From: Planctomycetota bacterium
GTDB lineage: Bacteria; Planctomycetota; UBA11346
Reading direction: 5' to 3'
Length of the DNA: 64,000 nt
NCBI GenBank assembly: GCA_016745075.1
Contig: JADGDD010000011.1
Span: forward strand, 1-64,000
Each line of letters starts with the position of its first letter. The stretch's first letter is position 1. Shown here piece after piece: positions 26,583-36,505 of this stretch. A model generated the notes under the pieces. That model was not told where the DNA came from and searched no databases. It was given only the letters and a program-made list of their open reading frames with translations. Made by a program: the position numbers and the translations under genes.

Positions 26583-29500
26583 ATGAACGAAAACGACCTC
26601 AAAACATTATGGCAAGAAACCCTTGGTGCTTCCGATGACAATTGGGCAACGCTGTCTGCTGGAGCGACCTATAAGCTAGGGGATGAAGCAATTCCTGATA
26701 CCTTATCTGGCCAAACACTTCTTTCGGCAACCCTCTCAGGAGATACCTTAGCGGGAACACTTTCGGATGGTAGCACTCTGCCCAGTGAGGGTGTTAGCGA
26801 ATTGAGCAGTGCTGTTACTGGTATCGCCCAATATGATATTCTGTCAGAAATTGGTCGCGGTGGCATGGGGGTTATTTATTGTGCCCGTCAAGGGAGTTTA
26901 CGCCGCGATGTCGCTATTAAACAAATATTGCCCGAGCAAGCGAGTGAAAGTGCCAAGGAAAAATTTGTTTCTGAGGCGCTTGTTACCGGTGTGCTGGATC
27001 ATCCAAATATTGTGCCCGTACACGAATTGGGGCAAAATGAAGATGGTAATGTTTTTCTCTCCATGAAACTCGTTGGTGGCATGGAATGGAAACAATTATT
27101 ACACCCAGAAAAACCAGAGCATGAAGTGAAAGCCGCCGAGTATGATGAACAATCACACATCGGCATCTTACTCAATGTTTGTAATGCGATCTCTTTTGCT
27201 CACAGCAAAGGCATCGTGCACCGTGACCTTAAGCCAGAAAATGTTATGGTCGGTGAATTCGGCGAAGTGCTCGTTATGGACTGGGGCATTGCCGTTGATA
27301 TTTCAGAACAGAAAACAGATGATACCCGCGCTCAACATAAGAGCACTGTTAAAGGCCCCAGTGGAACACCATCCTACATGGCCCCAGAATTGGCCGAAGG
27401 ACGCGGTGCTGATATAGGTCCGTGGACAGATGTGTATTTGCTTGGTGCGATATTGCATGAAGTATTAACCGGTACACCACCGCATCTTGGAAATAATCTT
27501 ATGGCTGTTTTATTGGCGGCTAGTAAGAGTGAACCCAAACACTACCCCGCAACTATTCCCGCAGGCTTGCAAGCTATTTGCCACAAAGCTATGGCGTGCG
27601 CTGTTCAAGATCGTTACCAGTCTGTTGATGCATTTCGTACTGCTCTTGAAGAATATGTGCAGCACCGTGAATCTATGCTTATTACCGAAAAGGCCGACAC
27701 AGAATTGCAGGTGTTGCCAACAGAAATTTCTCAAGAAAATCGCAACGATATTTATGGCCGTTACGCAAAAGTGGTTGCTCGCTATGAACAAGCACTCGAA
27801 CTCTGGAGCGCTAATGGCAGTGCTGAAGTTGGCGCAAGCAAAGCGCGCGAAGCATATGCTCGGCTTGCTCTTGCAGGTGGTGACTTTGGTTTGGCAGAAG
27901 CACAGGCTGCACCACTATCAAATGATTCATTAAAAACCGACATAAAAAATGCTCAAGAGGCTCGTCGTAAAGCTGCCGCTGCCGCCAAGCGCATGAAGCT
28001 TGGATTACTAGCAGCCGTTCTTTTAATAATTATTGGCCTTGGTGTTGGCATTACGCTTGTATTGGGTGAACAAGCAAAAACAGAAGAACAGAAACAGAAA
28101 GCGGAAATAAATGAAGAAAAGGCTCGTGCAGGTTTAACAATAGCACTGATGGAAGATGGTTTGGTTGCTGCTGATCACGGAGACTCACAATCAGCATTAG
28201 AAGATTTATGGGAAGCTACGCAGCAAGCGCCAGATGTTTTTCATAATACAGGTTATCAAGATCCGTGGGTACGTTGGCAATTGGTACAACATGCCGGGGT
28301 TGCTGCTGTAGCAAATTGGCAAGTTCCGCGACCAACAACCTTAATCGAACAGGAAGACAGGGTGTACCATAGTGCCAGTGTTCTTGGCCCTCATCAGCAG
28401 ATGCTGAGTGTTTGGAAAACGGAATCTCGGCTTGTTCTTATAATATGGGACACAAAGAGTGGGAAAATCATTAGAGAAAAATACTTAGATGGCTATCTGT
28501 CTTGTTCTGGTATTATTTGGACTGAAGAAGGAATGGCCTTGCAAGAAAAGAATACTCTCATTGGTTTGAATTCACATACCTTAGAAACACTGTGGGTGCG
28601 TTCGCTCTCAGAAGCGCAGCATATGCAGGCATGGGGTGCGCATGCCTGTGCGATAACGAGCACAAAAGGACAGATGTATGGCGTTGATCTGAGTACAGGA
28701 AAATTATTCTCAGAAGCGCGAGAATGGATCGACTCTCCAAACTATAACGAGACCGTATGGATGCGGTGGGCTCCCAATGCAGGTTGGCGGATGGAGCGTG
28801 CAGTGCGCGACCCCGATGGAATTGATAAAGGAGTTTCTCAAGAAAAAGATTTCGCTACTGGCTATCGTCGTTGTGTTGTGCATCTACGCGGTGGTGAAAC
28901 CTTTATCAGCAGTGATGAAAGTGAATTATTTGAAGAGGTGGAACCAAGCGGAGATGGACGCTGGATTATTGTAAAAGCAGAGCAGGAAACAGGCTGCCGT
29001 TTGCTACGCTATCGTATTCATGGCAATGGTTCCCCCCAAATTATAGCAGATGATTTTGATCGAGCATGGTCTATTCAAGATGTGAGTTACGATGGTAGGT
29101 GCACGCTCGTTGCAGATGAATCAGGTAAGGTGCGCTTGTATGCATCATCCCAAGGGCCTCGAATAGAACACCGTGCTTGGCCGCAGGGTTGGGAGAATAG
29201 TTGTGTTCTTGGTTTGGTTGATGCCGGAGCACATATTATTCGCATGACAGGCAATGGAACGTTACAAAAAATATCAGCAGATAATTGGTCCGAACTCTGG
29301 TCTGTACCTTGTGCTGCTGCACAAGAAACATGCCTTGGCATTACCAGCAACGAGCAAGCTATTGTTTTTTATAATGATGAGAAAAAAGAATTGAGTTTGG
29401 TCAGTACAACAGACGGCTCTGCCATTATGACCACAACTTGCCCGCTTACGACAGTTAAAGAGAGTTATGATGGCTACAATACGAACGCCCCGTCCATTAA

Positions 29501-31145
29501 AGATGTGTATTATTCACAAGAAGTAGGAGTCGCTCTTGTTTATACAATGGGTGGATATCCGTGGGGGTGGTATGATGTGGCAACCGGAAAGTGGGATGCT
29601 GCCACGAATTATACATTTGATGACACAAAAATATATTCTCGTGCTGTATTGCAGCGAGCGACTTTACCAGAATCATCAGTGGAACAACAGGGATATACAA
29701 ATGTTCGTTTTCAAGCGTATGGAAAACACGTATTTATTTTTGAAGAAGGGGAAAACGCTGCTGGCTGGGGTGGAGGTGTTGCTTACACAAATCGTGGTTA
29801 TGTGATTGATGCAGCTACACGTACTCTTCTTCCTATTGGCAATGCTTTTGGAATTGCATCTGGTCAAATACATGGTGATACAATAGCGGTAAATTCACCC
29901 GCTGGTATTGGTATTTGGGATATGGCCCAACGCCAACAAACGGGGCGCTTGCCATATGAATCCAGATCAATGACACCTATAGCCATAGATACAACAGGTC
30001 ATTTATTATTTGTGCACAATGCAACCGATCAGAATATGGAGGCATGGGATATTGGAAGTGCTCGGCGTTTAGCGCAGTGGACGGTTCCTGCATTCAATAC
30101 GCTCACACAAGAACAAGCAGGTAAGCCAAAGCTTCTTAAAGAAGAGGTGGGCAGCCCAATTCTTACAGACGACCTTCGTCTTTTGCGTACATATACCAAT
30201 GACGGCCTTATTGATATGCACTTACTTACATCTGAGCGCCCAACGCTTGTCGATATGCCACCTGTTGTGTCAGGGACATTAGACAGCTCCCTTGCTTCTT
30301 TAGCTCATACAGAAGCGGGCACATATTCAGACACTTTGCGCGGTCTTGTTTTTGATGCGAGCAAACGTTTTGAAAAAACACATGATGCGATAACGGAACG
30401 TCGATCAATAACGCATGCCCTCCTGCGTTACCCAGAGCACCTGCGCCAAGAAATGTTGCAGACACAATGGCTTTCTGAATTCATGAAAAAAACGCGCCCT
30501 CAGCCAGCAGAAGCAGCTCCCCGAGGTTTAGCTTTTGACGGAACTTTAGAAAAAGATGCACAAGGATGGACCTTCCGAAGACATAACAATGCCGCTTTAT
30601 GGCGGTATGTGCCAGCAGGATCTTATTCTATTCTTCTCCATACAAAGAAACATGAGGTTGTGTTAAGCAATGGTTTTTGGATTTCAGACAAACGCATAGA
30701 ATCGCTAAACTCCATTCACTCAAGCATCAAGCCATCGTGGAAAGCAGCAGGCATAGAAGAAGTTCCAGCAGGCTTTGCTGTTATTGATGCTCAAGGAGCA
30801 CAACACCTTACAGATGTAGCTTTGCCATTCAGATTACCGAGCGTTGCAGAACAAGCTGTTGCTATATCCTTGTATCATAATGATGCAAAGGCTTACGATA
30901 TACTTGTGGCTGACGGTTGGAAGGTGAACGTTCATCAAGAGGCAAAAGATCCATGGGGCATTTGGCAGAGAAGTGAACTGATTGAAGATGGCAACGCTGT
31001 TTTGTTTGACGGTTTTGCCACAGATGATGGAAGTTATCTGCCGCATATTTTCGTTAAACGTAAAAACGGTTCTTATGCGTTGCGCGAAACGTCGAATCAT
31101 CAGGCACATCGATTCTTTTTAGTTGCTCCAGATAAAGCTCAGTAG
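26583..31145 (+). CDS. transmembrane Hanks kinase with propeller and degenerate FGE-like C-terminus (3)
   Basis: This 1520-residue protein has an N-terminal Thr-rich tail (TLSDG present) and a kinase domain with GRGGMGV, Lys113, HRDLKPEN (Asp215) and DWG (233-235). A membrane helix (about 475-498) and long beta-propeller-like blades (about 520-1300) follow. The last 195 residues resemble the SUMF1/formylglycine-generating-enzyme fold: WRYVPAGSYSI, GFWISDKRIE, RLPSVAEQA, DPWGIWQ and a final HRFFLVAP. The catalytic Cys pair of true FGE is not visible, so this is likely a binding module. Kinase/FGE fusions are common in PVC bacteria. Confidence 0.9.
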   Translation: MNENDLKTLWQETLGASDDNWATLSAGATYKLGDEAIPDTLSGQTLLSATLSGDTLAGTLSDGSTLPSEGVSELSSAVTGIAQYDILSEIGRGGMGVIYCARQGSLRRDVAIKQILPEQASESAKEKFVSEALVTGVLDHPNIVPVHELGQNEDGNVFLSMKLVGGMEWKQLLHPEKPEHEVKAAEYDEQSHIGILLNVCNAISFAHSKGIVHRDLKPENVMVGEFGEVLVMDWGIAVDISEQKTDDTRAQHKSTVKGPSGTPSYMAPELAEGRGADIGPWTDVYLLGAILHEVLTGTPPHLGNNLMAVLLAASKSEPKHYPATIPAGLQAICHKAMACAVQDRYQSVDAFRTALEEYVQHRESMLITEKADTELQVLPTEISQENRNDIYGRYAKVVARYEQALELWSANGSAEVGASKAREAYARLALAGGDFGLAEAQAAPLSNDSLKTDIKNAQEARRKAAAAAKRMKLGLLAAVLLIIIGLGVGITLVLGEQAKTEEQKQKAEINEEKARAGLTIALMEDGLVAADHGDSQSALEDLWEATQQAPDVFHNTGYQDPWVRWQLVQHAGVAAVANWQVPRPTTLIEQEDRVYHSASVLGPHQQMLSVWKTESRLVLIIWDTKSGKIIREKYLDGYLSCSGIIWTEEGMALQEKNTLIGLNSHTLETLWVRSLSEAQHMQAWGAHACAITSTKGQMYGVDLSTGKLFSEAREWIDSPNYNETVWMRWAPNAGWRMERAVRDPDGIDKGVSQEKDFATGYRRCVVHLRGGETFISSDESELFEEVEPSGDGRWIIVKAEQETGCRLLRYRIHGNGSPQIIADDFDRAWSIQDVSYDGRCTLVADESGKVRLYASSQGPRIEHRAWPQGWENSCVLGLVDAGAHIIRMTGNGTLQKISADNWSELWSVPCAAAQETCLGITSNEQAIVFYNDEKKELSLVSTTDGSAIMTTTCPLTTVKESYDGYNTNAPSIKDVYYSQEVGVALVYTMGGYPWGWYDVATGKWDAATNYTFDDTKIYSRAVLQRATLPESSVEQQGYTNVRFQAYGKHVFIFEEGENAAGWGGGVAYTNRGYVIDAATRTLLPIGNAFGIASGQIHGDTIAVNSPAGIGIWDMAQRQQTGRLPYESRSMTPIAIDTTGHLLFVHNATDQNMEAWDIGSARRLAQWTVPAFNTLTQEQAGKPKLLKEEVGSPILTDDLRLLRTYTNDGLIDMHLLTSERPTLVDMPPVVSGTLDSSLASLAHTEAGTYSDTLRGLVFDASKRFEKTHDAITERRSITHALLRYPEHLRQEMLQTQWLSEFMKKTRPQPAEAAPRGLAFDGTLEKDAQGWTFRRHNNAALWRYVPAGSYSILLHTKKHEVVLSNGFWISDKRIESLNSIHSSIKPSWKAAGIEEVPAGFAVIDAQGAQHLTDVALPFRLPSVAEQAVAISLYHNDAKAYDILVADGWKVNVHQEAKDPWGIWQRSELIEDGNAVLFDGFATDDGSYLPHIFVKRKNGSYALRETSNHQAHRFFLVAPDKAQ

Positions 31146-31157
31146 GAGCCTGTTGCC

Positions 31158-31391
31158 ATGCATGTTATAGGGCATTTTCTTATTTCCTTATCATTGATGG
31201 CACTTGGCATTTTGATGATTCTTTTCCCTGCCGCAATTCAGAGTGTTTCAGATATTGGCCGTGACACATGGCTTACTCATTGTGTTGTCGCTGTATGGGG
31301 TATTTGGGGTGGAAGCTTCTTCTTGCTCCTTGCCTGTATTTTTATCTTTGTCGTGCTTCGAAAGAATAAAAGCAAGCAGTATCAGGAATGA
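31158..31391 (+). CDS. small two-helix membrane protein
   Basis: This 77-residue protein has two hydrophobic helices (about 8-24 and 45-67) and a Lys-rich tail. TAGGAG overlapping the stop of the preceding kinase gene serves as the ribosome binding site, so it is translated with the array. No family is recognised. A small inner-membrane accessory of the kinase system is a guess from position only. Confidence 0.7.
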   Translation: MHVIGHFLISLSLMALGILMILFPAAIQSVSDIGRDTWLTHCVVAVWGIWGGSFFLLLACIFIFVVLRKNKSKQYQE

Positions 31392-31535
31392 AAAAAGATA
31401 AGCGCGTGCATGCAAATGCTACGATTGTTACAATTGTCTTAATGCTTCGTTCTTGACTCTCTTTCATTTTATTATGGAGTGTGTTTATTATTTTCCCTTG
31501 CGCTCTTGCAGGGGCATACAGAAAGGAAATCGTCC

Positions 31536-33581
31536 ATGCGACGTATGATCTCACACACACTTGCGCTTGTTGCTTGCGCCACTGTAGCGAATGCAGCAGA
31601 TGATGTTCGCCCGCAATTGAACACAGAATTGGCTCCAGGCCCATTTGTGATGTCTTTGAATCTCGAAGGTCTGTTGGAAGCTGCCAGTACATCTAAGCCA
31701 ACTTCTATTTGGTGGGATACAGAAACAGCCAATAACCGTGCGTATATTACTGAACAAGTGAAACGTGCCGCTTCTAATGACCGCCACATGCCGCCATTAT
31801 TTGAAGTCTTAGAGGGAGGTCGTGGGGCTTTGTTGGTTGGCTATAATCGTCCAGAAGGTAGCACGAGCCGTGACCCATCATTTGCGATGGTTGCTGATCT
31901 TGGTGCATCTACGCCAGCTTGGAAAGCATGGGGCGATGAAGTGTTGAGTAAAGGTGGCCCAGGCAATAGTTCTGATAAAGACAATACCGGATCAATTCGC
32001 GGTTATACTGGTTATTATGAAAAACCAGATGCTCAACATCGTGCAGAGAGTGCCTTTGTTGGTTTCCAAGAAAACCGCGTATTAGCAGGTATTACATGCT
32101 GCATGGAAAATGCTGGCGCTGGTGTGGATCCAGCAAGCTACTCAGACGCGCCGCTGACCATGAGTGTTGATATTACCGAAATAATTAAACGCATTCAAGC
32201 CATCACAGAGTTAGATGACTGGGACCGTTATAACTACGCACAATGGGCACCATTTGTTGCAGGTATGATGCCGAAGGCGGAAATTAATATAACTCCTCAG
32301 CCAGAAGGTTGGGAAAGTGTTGTCTCTGTATCGGGTATTGGTTCATATAATGTTGCTCCTGTTGGCGATGCGGTTCTCAAAACTATCCCAGCTGGTTCCA
32401 TGCTATGGGCTACCAATCATATTGATTTAGACACCATTGTTGCCCAGATCAATACCATGGCTGGCGATCAAGAAAAATCCATGATTCAAATGATGACTGG
32501 CGCAGATATTCCTACTTTAGCAAGCTGGTTTACTGGCGATATTTCTCTGGCCGTGAAACCTGCAATGATGATTCCTGAAATTACCTTTACGATTGGCCTT
32601 AATAATCAAGAAGGCGCACTCGTATTGATGTCAAAATTTCTTACGCAATTTGCTCAGGAAAATCCAATTGATGGTGCAGATAAAGGCTGGATGGCTACTG
32701 TTCCTGATCTACCAATGCCAATTTATATTGCTGTTGGAAACGGTATGGTTGCGGCTTCAAATAACATGATGACGCTAAGCAATATTATAAAAGGGGAAAA
32801 TATTGAGGACGCGAGTGCTGCCGCAGGTAAAGCAGGCTTCTTGCATATGGACTTGCCTGTGATTGCTCAGAGTTATTTGCCACTGGTGTGGGGGCGTATT
32901 GCGAGCATTAAACAACCACTTGGCCGTTCTGAACTTGATGAAGTGAAATGGAGCCTTCGTAATGTTTACGAAGGTTTGCAGAACCTTGAAACGATAGACA
33001 AAGCAGCCGTTGATGCCGCAATTAAAGACATGTGGGGTAAAAAAGATTTGCTTGCCTTGCTTGGCGAAGACGGAGATATTGCTGATAAAATGATTGCAAG
33101 CTTTAGCGCATGGAAAGTAGGTACAGTAGATGAAGAAAATATGGGCGTAAGTGATGAAGAGCGGGCGATTTTTGTTCGCACGCAAGACGGCTATGTGAAC
33201 ATTGCTGCATGGGATGATGACATTTTAACTATAGAACAAGCTCAGGCTGCCACCAAAGGTTTTGTGAAATTTAGTGGTCCAGACTTAGAGACACTGCCAA
33301 TCATTACTGTTGAAGCACCACCAATGATTGACGCTAACTGGTTTCCAAGCATGGATAAAGTTATTCAACACATGCCTGTTTACCAAGTGTCTGTTGAATC
33401 TACTGGTGCAGGCGCTGTTGTCCTTCAAGAAAAAGGGCTACCACTTATTTCCGGTATCCTTGGTGGTTTCGGAACGTTTATGTGGTTTGATACCGCAGAG
33501 CGTTATGCTCGCGCGCTCAGAAACCAAGCTGAAGTAGAAGAAGAAAAATTAGAGGTAAAAAAAGCAGAGTCTCCTAAGTAG
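31536..33581 (+). CDS. secreted protein of unknown function, 681 residues
   Basis: ATG 31536 has AAAGGAAA at a good distance and gives a clean signal peptide ending VANAADD (about 20). A frame extending to 31479 would place charged residues before it and is rejected. The mature protein is about 660 residues, acidic, mixed alpha/beta, without membrane helices except perhaps near the end (GLPLISGILGGFGTFMWF, about 640-660). This could be a C-terminal anchor followed by a charged tail. It resembles secreted DUF3352-like proteins only loosely, so I assign no family. A strong terminator follows, so it probably ends the kinase array transcript. Confidence 0.75.
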   Translation: MRRMISHTLALVACATVANAADDVRPQLNTELAPGPFVMSLNLEGLLEAASTSKPTSIWWDTETANNRAYITEQVKRAASNDRHMPPLFEVLEGGRGALLVGYNRPEGSTSRDPSFAMVADLGASTPAWKAWGDEVLSKGGPGNSSDKDNTGSIRGYTGYYEKPDAQHRAESAFVGFQENRVLAGITCCMENAGAGVDPASYSDAPLTMSVDITEIIKRIQAITELDDWDRYNYAQWAPFVAGMMPKAEINITPQPEGWESVVSVSGIGSYNVAPVGDAVLKTIPAGSMLWATNHIDLDTIVAQINTMAGDQEKSMIQMMTGADIPTLASWFTGDISLAVKPAMMIPEITFTIGLNNQEGALVLMSKFLTQFAQENPIDGADKGWMATVPDLPMPIYIAVGNGMVAASNNMMTLSNIIKGENIEDASAAAGKAGFLHMDLPVIAQSYLPLVWGRIASIKQPLGRSELDEVKWSLRNVYEGLQNLETIDKAAVDAAIKDMWGKKDLLALLGEDGDIADKMIASFSAWKVGTVDEENMGVSDEERAIFVRTQDGYVNIAAWDDDILTIEQAQAATKGFVKFSGPDLETLPIITVEAPPMIDANWFPSMDKVIQHMPVYQVSVESTGAGAVVLQEKGLPLISGILGGFGTFMWFDTAERYARALRNQAEVEEEKLEVKKAESPK

Positions 33582-33606
33582 AGGCGCGGCTTGTGACATA
33601 TAAAAC

Positions 33607-33644
33607 GCCCTCTTCAGTGCTTGTGCTGAAGAGGGCATTTTTTT
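33607..33644 (+). terminator. intrinsic terminator after the kinase array
   Basis: A perfect 11-bp stem (GCCCTCTTCAG / CTGAAGAGGGC) with an 8-bp loop is followed by A and seven T. It is a textbook Rho-independent terminator for the rightward genes ending at 33581. Confidence 0.92.
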
Positions 33645-33657
33645 AGAAAGGGAAAAT

Positions 33658-34068
33658 ATGAAAGCAGTTATAATACTTCTACCGATGCTGTGCCTATTGG
33701 CATCTTGTGGTGGTCAGACATTGAAACAAGGCGAAGCAACCATGTCGTACACAGATGAGGTGCAAAAAGAAGTCGCTCAAAAAGTTTTTCAGCGAATGAT
33801 AGAACGAAATTATAATTTTGCTTCAAACCTGCCGGAAGAAGTCGATAGAATAAATGGTCGCCTAACCTTACGTCTTGGTAACGACAACGAAGATTCGATA
33901 CAAGCAATTATGAAATTTAAAGAACAAGATGGGGCTGTGTTTTATATGCACGGTCTCGCACGCAGCGTCTCAGATGCGGTTGGCGGTGAGCCCGTGGATA
34001 TTATTCTCTGTCGCAGGAACCTTGGTGACCATTTTTACACAGTGAAATGGCAGTCACCAAAGAAATAA
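33658..34068 (+). CDS. small lipoprotein of unknown function
   Basis: This 136-residue protein has a lipoprotein signal (MKAVIILLPMLCLLASC, lipid-accepting Cys about 17). GAAAGGGAAAAT precedes the ATG. The mature part is short and mixed, with one helical segment (about 32-50) and beta strands. No family is recognised. It lies just after the terminator at 33607-33644, so it has its own promoter or depends on read-through. Confidence 0.75.
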   Translation: MKAVIILLPMLCLLASCGGQTLKQGEATMSYTDEVQKEVAQKVFQRMIERNYNFASNLPEEVDRINGRLTLRLGNDNEDSIQAIMKFKEQDGAVFYMHGLARSVSDAVGGEPVDIILCRRNLGDHFYTVKWQSPKK

Positions 34069-34107
34069 AAGCTGTTCTCTTTTTACGGACATGGTGTATA
34101 CAAAAGT

Positions 34108-34866
34108 ATGAGAACTACTGCGATAATATTTTTGATCGCTTGTTCGCTGTTGGATGCCGTTGAAGAAATTCAGCTGACGAGTGGCCGTATCTTTTTTGCC
34201 CATGTGCTTACTGCTCACGATGCCGACCCTGTTAGTCTCCGTATAGAAACCCCTAGTACTAGCGGTGAAGTATCATACCCCCAGTCAAAGATACGATCTA
34301 TTAGCAGAACGGCTCAGGCCGAAGCTCTAACAACTGTTGATGAACAGCGTCAGAAATTGTCTATAGATGCTTCTGCCGAAGAGGTTTGGAAACTTGCTGA
34401 AATTTATCATAATCTTGGTGAGAGTGTGTCTGCAAAAGCGCTGGCAAGAAAAGTGATACAAAAAGATATGCAGCATGTTGCAGCTCATACTTTGCTTGGT
34501 CATGTGCAGTATGAAGGGCAATGGATGAGTGTAGCAGAATCCAAACGCCTACAGGGGTTTATTTATTACCAGAAGAAGTGGCTAACACAGGTAGAATACG
34601 ACCGACTTCAGCGAGAAGAGCGAGACCAATGGGAGCGTCGGCAAGTAGAACGGCAACGACGGTCTGAGGAGAGGGCTGCTTATGCTTGTGCCCGAACAGC
34701 CTCGCAGACAAGAACGACAATTATATTGAATAGCCATCGACCAAAAAACTATGAAAGAAGATCGTGGAGTCATGCCTGTACATCGTTTCCGTGGTTATTT
34801 TTCCCGCGTAGCCATACATCTTACTCGCAAGAACATTCTATAGAATGGGATGTGAGCTTACCGTAG
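34108..34866 (+). CDS. secreted protein with TPR-like helices
   Basis: This 252-residue protein has a signal-like start (MRTTAIIFLIACSLLDAVEE). A beta segment (VEEIQLTSGRIFFAHVL) follows, then helices with TPR-like spacing (VWKLAEIYHNLGESVSAKALARKVIQ, by parts) and a YQKKWLTQVEYDRLQREER segment. This architecture recurs in PVC secreted proteins where a 'GQWV'-type repeat follows tetratricopeptides. The last 60 residues are low-complexity, basic and Ser-rich, and could be a frame-disrupted tail. Function is unknown. Confidence 0.65.
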   Translation: MRTTAIIFLIACSLLDAVEEIQLTSGRIFFAHVLTAHDADPVSLRIETPSTSGEVSYPQSKIRSISRTAQAEALTTVDEQRQKLSIDASAEEVWKLAEIYHNLGESVSAKALARKVIQKDMQHVAAHTLLGHVQYEGQWMSVAESKRLQGFIYYQKKWLTQVEYDRLQREERDQWERRQVERQRRSEERAAYACARTASQTRTTIILNSHRPKNYERRSWSHACTSFPWLFFPRSHTSYSQEHSIEWDVSLP

Positions 34867-34899
34867 AAATGAGAACTATAGAGTGCCAGTCACCTAAGG

Positions 34900-35505
34900 T
34901 TATTGATATAGTGGTGCTGCATATCCGTACTGCTGTGCCTCTGCTAAATCATCCATCGTATCAATATCAATGAGCTCTGGCCCAAGTGCATAGCTGAACC
35001 CTGCATTTTTTAAACGCTGGCAGGTTTCCGTTAGCAACGTTTCTTGTGACCACGGTAAATCGCTCGCAAAGCAAATGGACCGAGCCGCCGCCTGACGAAT
35101 AAGAATTCCCCAATATCCACCATCATTCGTGCGGCCAAAAACAACATCAGTGGTTTGTTGGCAGAGTGTGCTTAATATTGTGGTGGTAATAAATGGGCAG
35201 TCCGTACCAATGGCGATACAATCTTCATGTGGACTTGCGTCATTGCAGCCGTGCAATAGTCGTTCACCTAAATTACCTTGGTATTGTTGGAGGCGGGCAA
35301 AATTCCCAGGGAGGCTTGTGCGCATCTCATCGCCATCCCAAACAAGGCTTACCTGTCCGGTCCATTTTTGTAATAAGGTAGCACTGTGTTCTAACAGATT
35401 TACATAAACCTGTAGAGCATATGCATCTGTACTACCAGCCGCTAGTCGTGTTTTTACACGCCCAGCTTCTGGTGCTTTTGCAAAGCAAATAAGATGAGGA
35501 TTCAT
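34900..35505 (-). CDS. DUF2064/TIGR04282 glycosyltransferase-like protein
   Basis: This 201-residue protein belongs to the TIGR04282 (DUF2064) nucleotide-sugar-transferase-like family. Evidence is LICFAKAPEAGRVKTRLA at the start, IGTDCPFITTTIL (GTDCP signature) and FGRTNDGGYWGI, ending ELIDIDTMDDLAEAQQYG. Members are related to CofC/MobA-like GT-A folds and occur near arsenosugar or terpenoid genes, and their substrate is usually unknown. It begins 1 bp after the PIN-TRAM gene stop, so it is the last gene of the ubiE-PIN-DUF2064 operon. Confidence 0.85.
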   Translation of the reverse strand: MNPHLICFAKAPEAGRVKTRLAAGSTDAYALQVYVNLLEHSATLLQKWTGQVSLVWDGDEMRTSLPGNFARLQQYQGNLGERLLHGCNDASPHEDCIAIGTDCPFITTTILSTLCQQTTDVVFGRTNDGGYWGILIRQAAARSICFASDLPWSQETLLTETCQRLKNAGFSYALGPELIDIDTMDDLAEAQQYGYAAPLYQ

Positions 35506-35506
35506 T

Positions 35507-36505
35507 TTATTTTGGTTCGCAGAAAATCATACGGCCATTGCTGGAATGATGGAGGCGGATAATGGTGCAGTCTATACGTTCACCGATACGTTCTGCAGCA
35601 TCAGTAACAATCACCATACTGCCATCATCAAGATGGCTAATACCTTGCCCCGGATTATCACCGGCATTTTCAATGGTAATGCTCATGTGTTCGCCTGGAG
35701 CAATTGTTGGTACAAAGGCACTGGCTAAGTCATTTAAGAAAACCGTGTGAATGTTTTCAGCTTGCGCCATATTAGTCAGGTCACGGTCATTACACAATAG
35801 ACGGGTATTTTCGAGACGTGCCAAGCGCACTAAGGTGTCGCGTTCAGTCGTCGCGTTTGGAATTTCGGTTTCATTGATTTCAATGTCACATTGTTGTAAC
35901 GCTCGTAGTTCGTTGAGGGCATCAAGAGCGCGTTGACCTTGGACCTGTTGTGCCTTTTGGTCAGAAGCTGACAGCTGTTCACAAGCAAGGATGACACTGC
36001 GGTGGACAATAAGCCGTTGGCCCAGTAACCCCGCCTGAATAAGTGGTACCAAGCGACCATCTCTTAAAGCAGTGGAATCAAGTAACAGGCGACCGTGTTC
36101 GCTACGTTCTGCTTGGAATTCAACAAATGGAATAATAATGCGGAAGCGGTCAATATGGTGAACCACAATATTTAATACTAAGTAGACAGAAATAAGGGCA
36201 ATGGGAGCGGAAAGCGCATCATAGAGCTGTTCGCTTATGATAATGCGCAAGGCCCACAGAGTGAGGCCAGCTAGGAGCAGGCCGCCACTGATACCCAAAA
36301 TAAAAGCGACAAGACTGCGGCTAAAATGTTTACGAAAAGCTTGTTCTGCGGCGATAAGGGTAATCGCGAGGCTAAAGCCAACGGGCACACCAACCCAAGA
36401 TGGCGGACGACCGCCAAAGAGGTCGCCATAAAAATATGGCCCGATGTCATGGCCAATGAAGATGGCGAAGATGACAAAGAAGACACGAATAAGGGTAATT
36501 AACAT
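35507..36505 (-). CDS. membrane PIN-TRAM domain protein (YacL type)
   Basis: This 332-residue protein has four N-terminal membrane helices (about 2-20, 38-56, 64-90, 96-116). A PIN nuclease domain (about 138-260) carries acidic positions in LLDSTALRDGR and LCNDRDLTN. A C-terminal TRAM domain (about 265-330) has GEHMSITIENAGDNPGQGISHLDDGSMVIV, seen in segments. This architecture matches the widespread YacL/PilT-like proteins, often next to ispD. The biochemical role is not established. It overlaps the ubiE end by 7 bp. Confidence 0.9.
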   Translation of the reverse strand: MLITLIRVFFVIFAIFIGHDIGPYFYGDLFGGRPPSWVGVPVGFSLAITLIAAEQAFRKHFSRSLVAFILGISGGLLLAGLTLWALRIIISEQLYDALSAPIALISVYLVLNIVVHHIDRFRIIIPFVEFQAERSEHGRLLLDSTALRDGRLVPLIQAGLLGQRLIVHRSVILACEQLSASDQKAQQVQGQRALDALNELRALQQCDIEINETEIPNATTERDTLVRLARLENTRLLCNDRDLTNMAQAENIHTVFLNDLASAFVPTIAPGEHMSITIENAGDNPGQGISHLDDGSMVIVTDAAERIGERIDCTIIRLHHSSNGRMIFCEPK

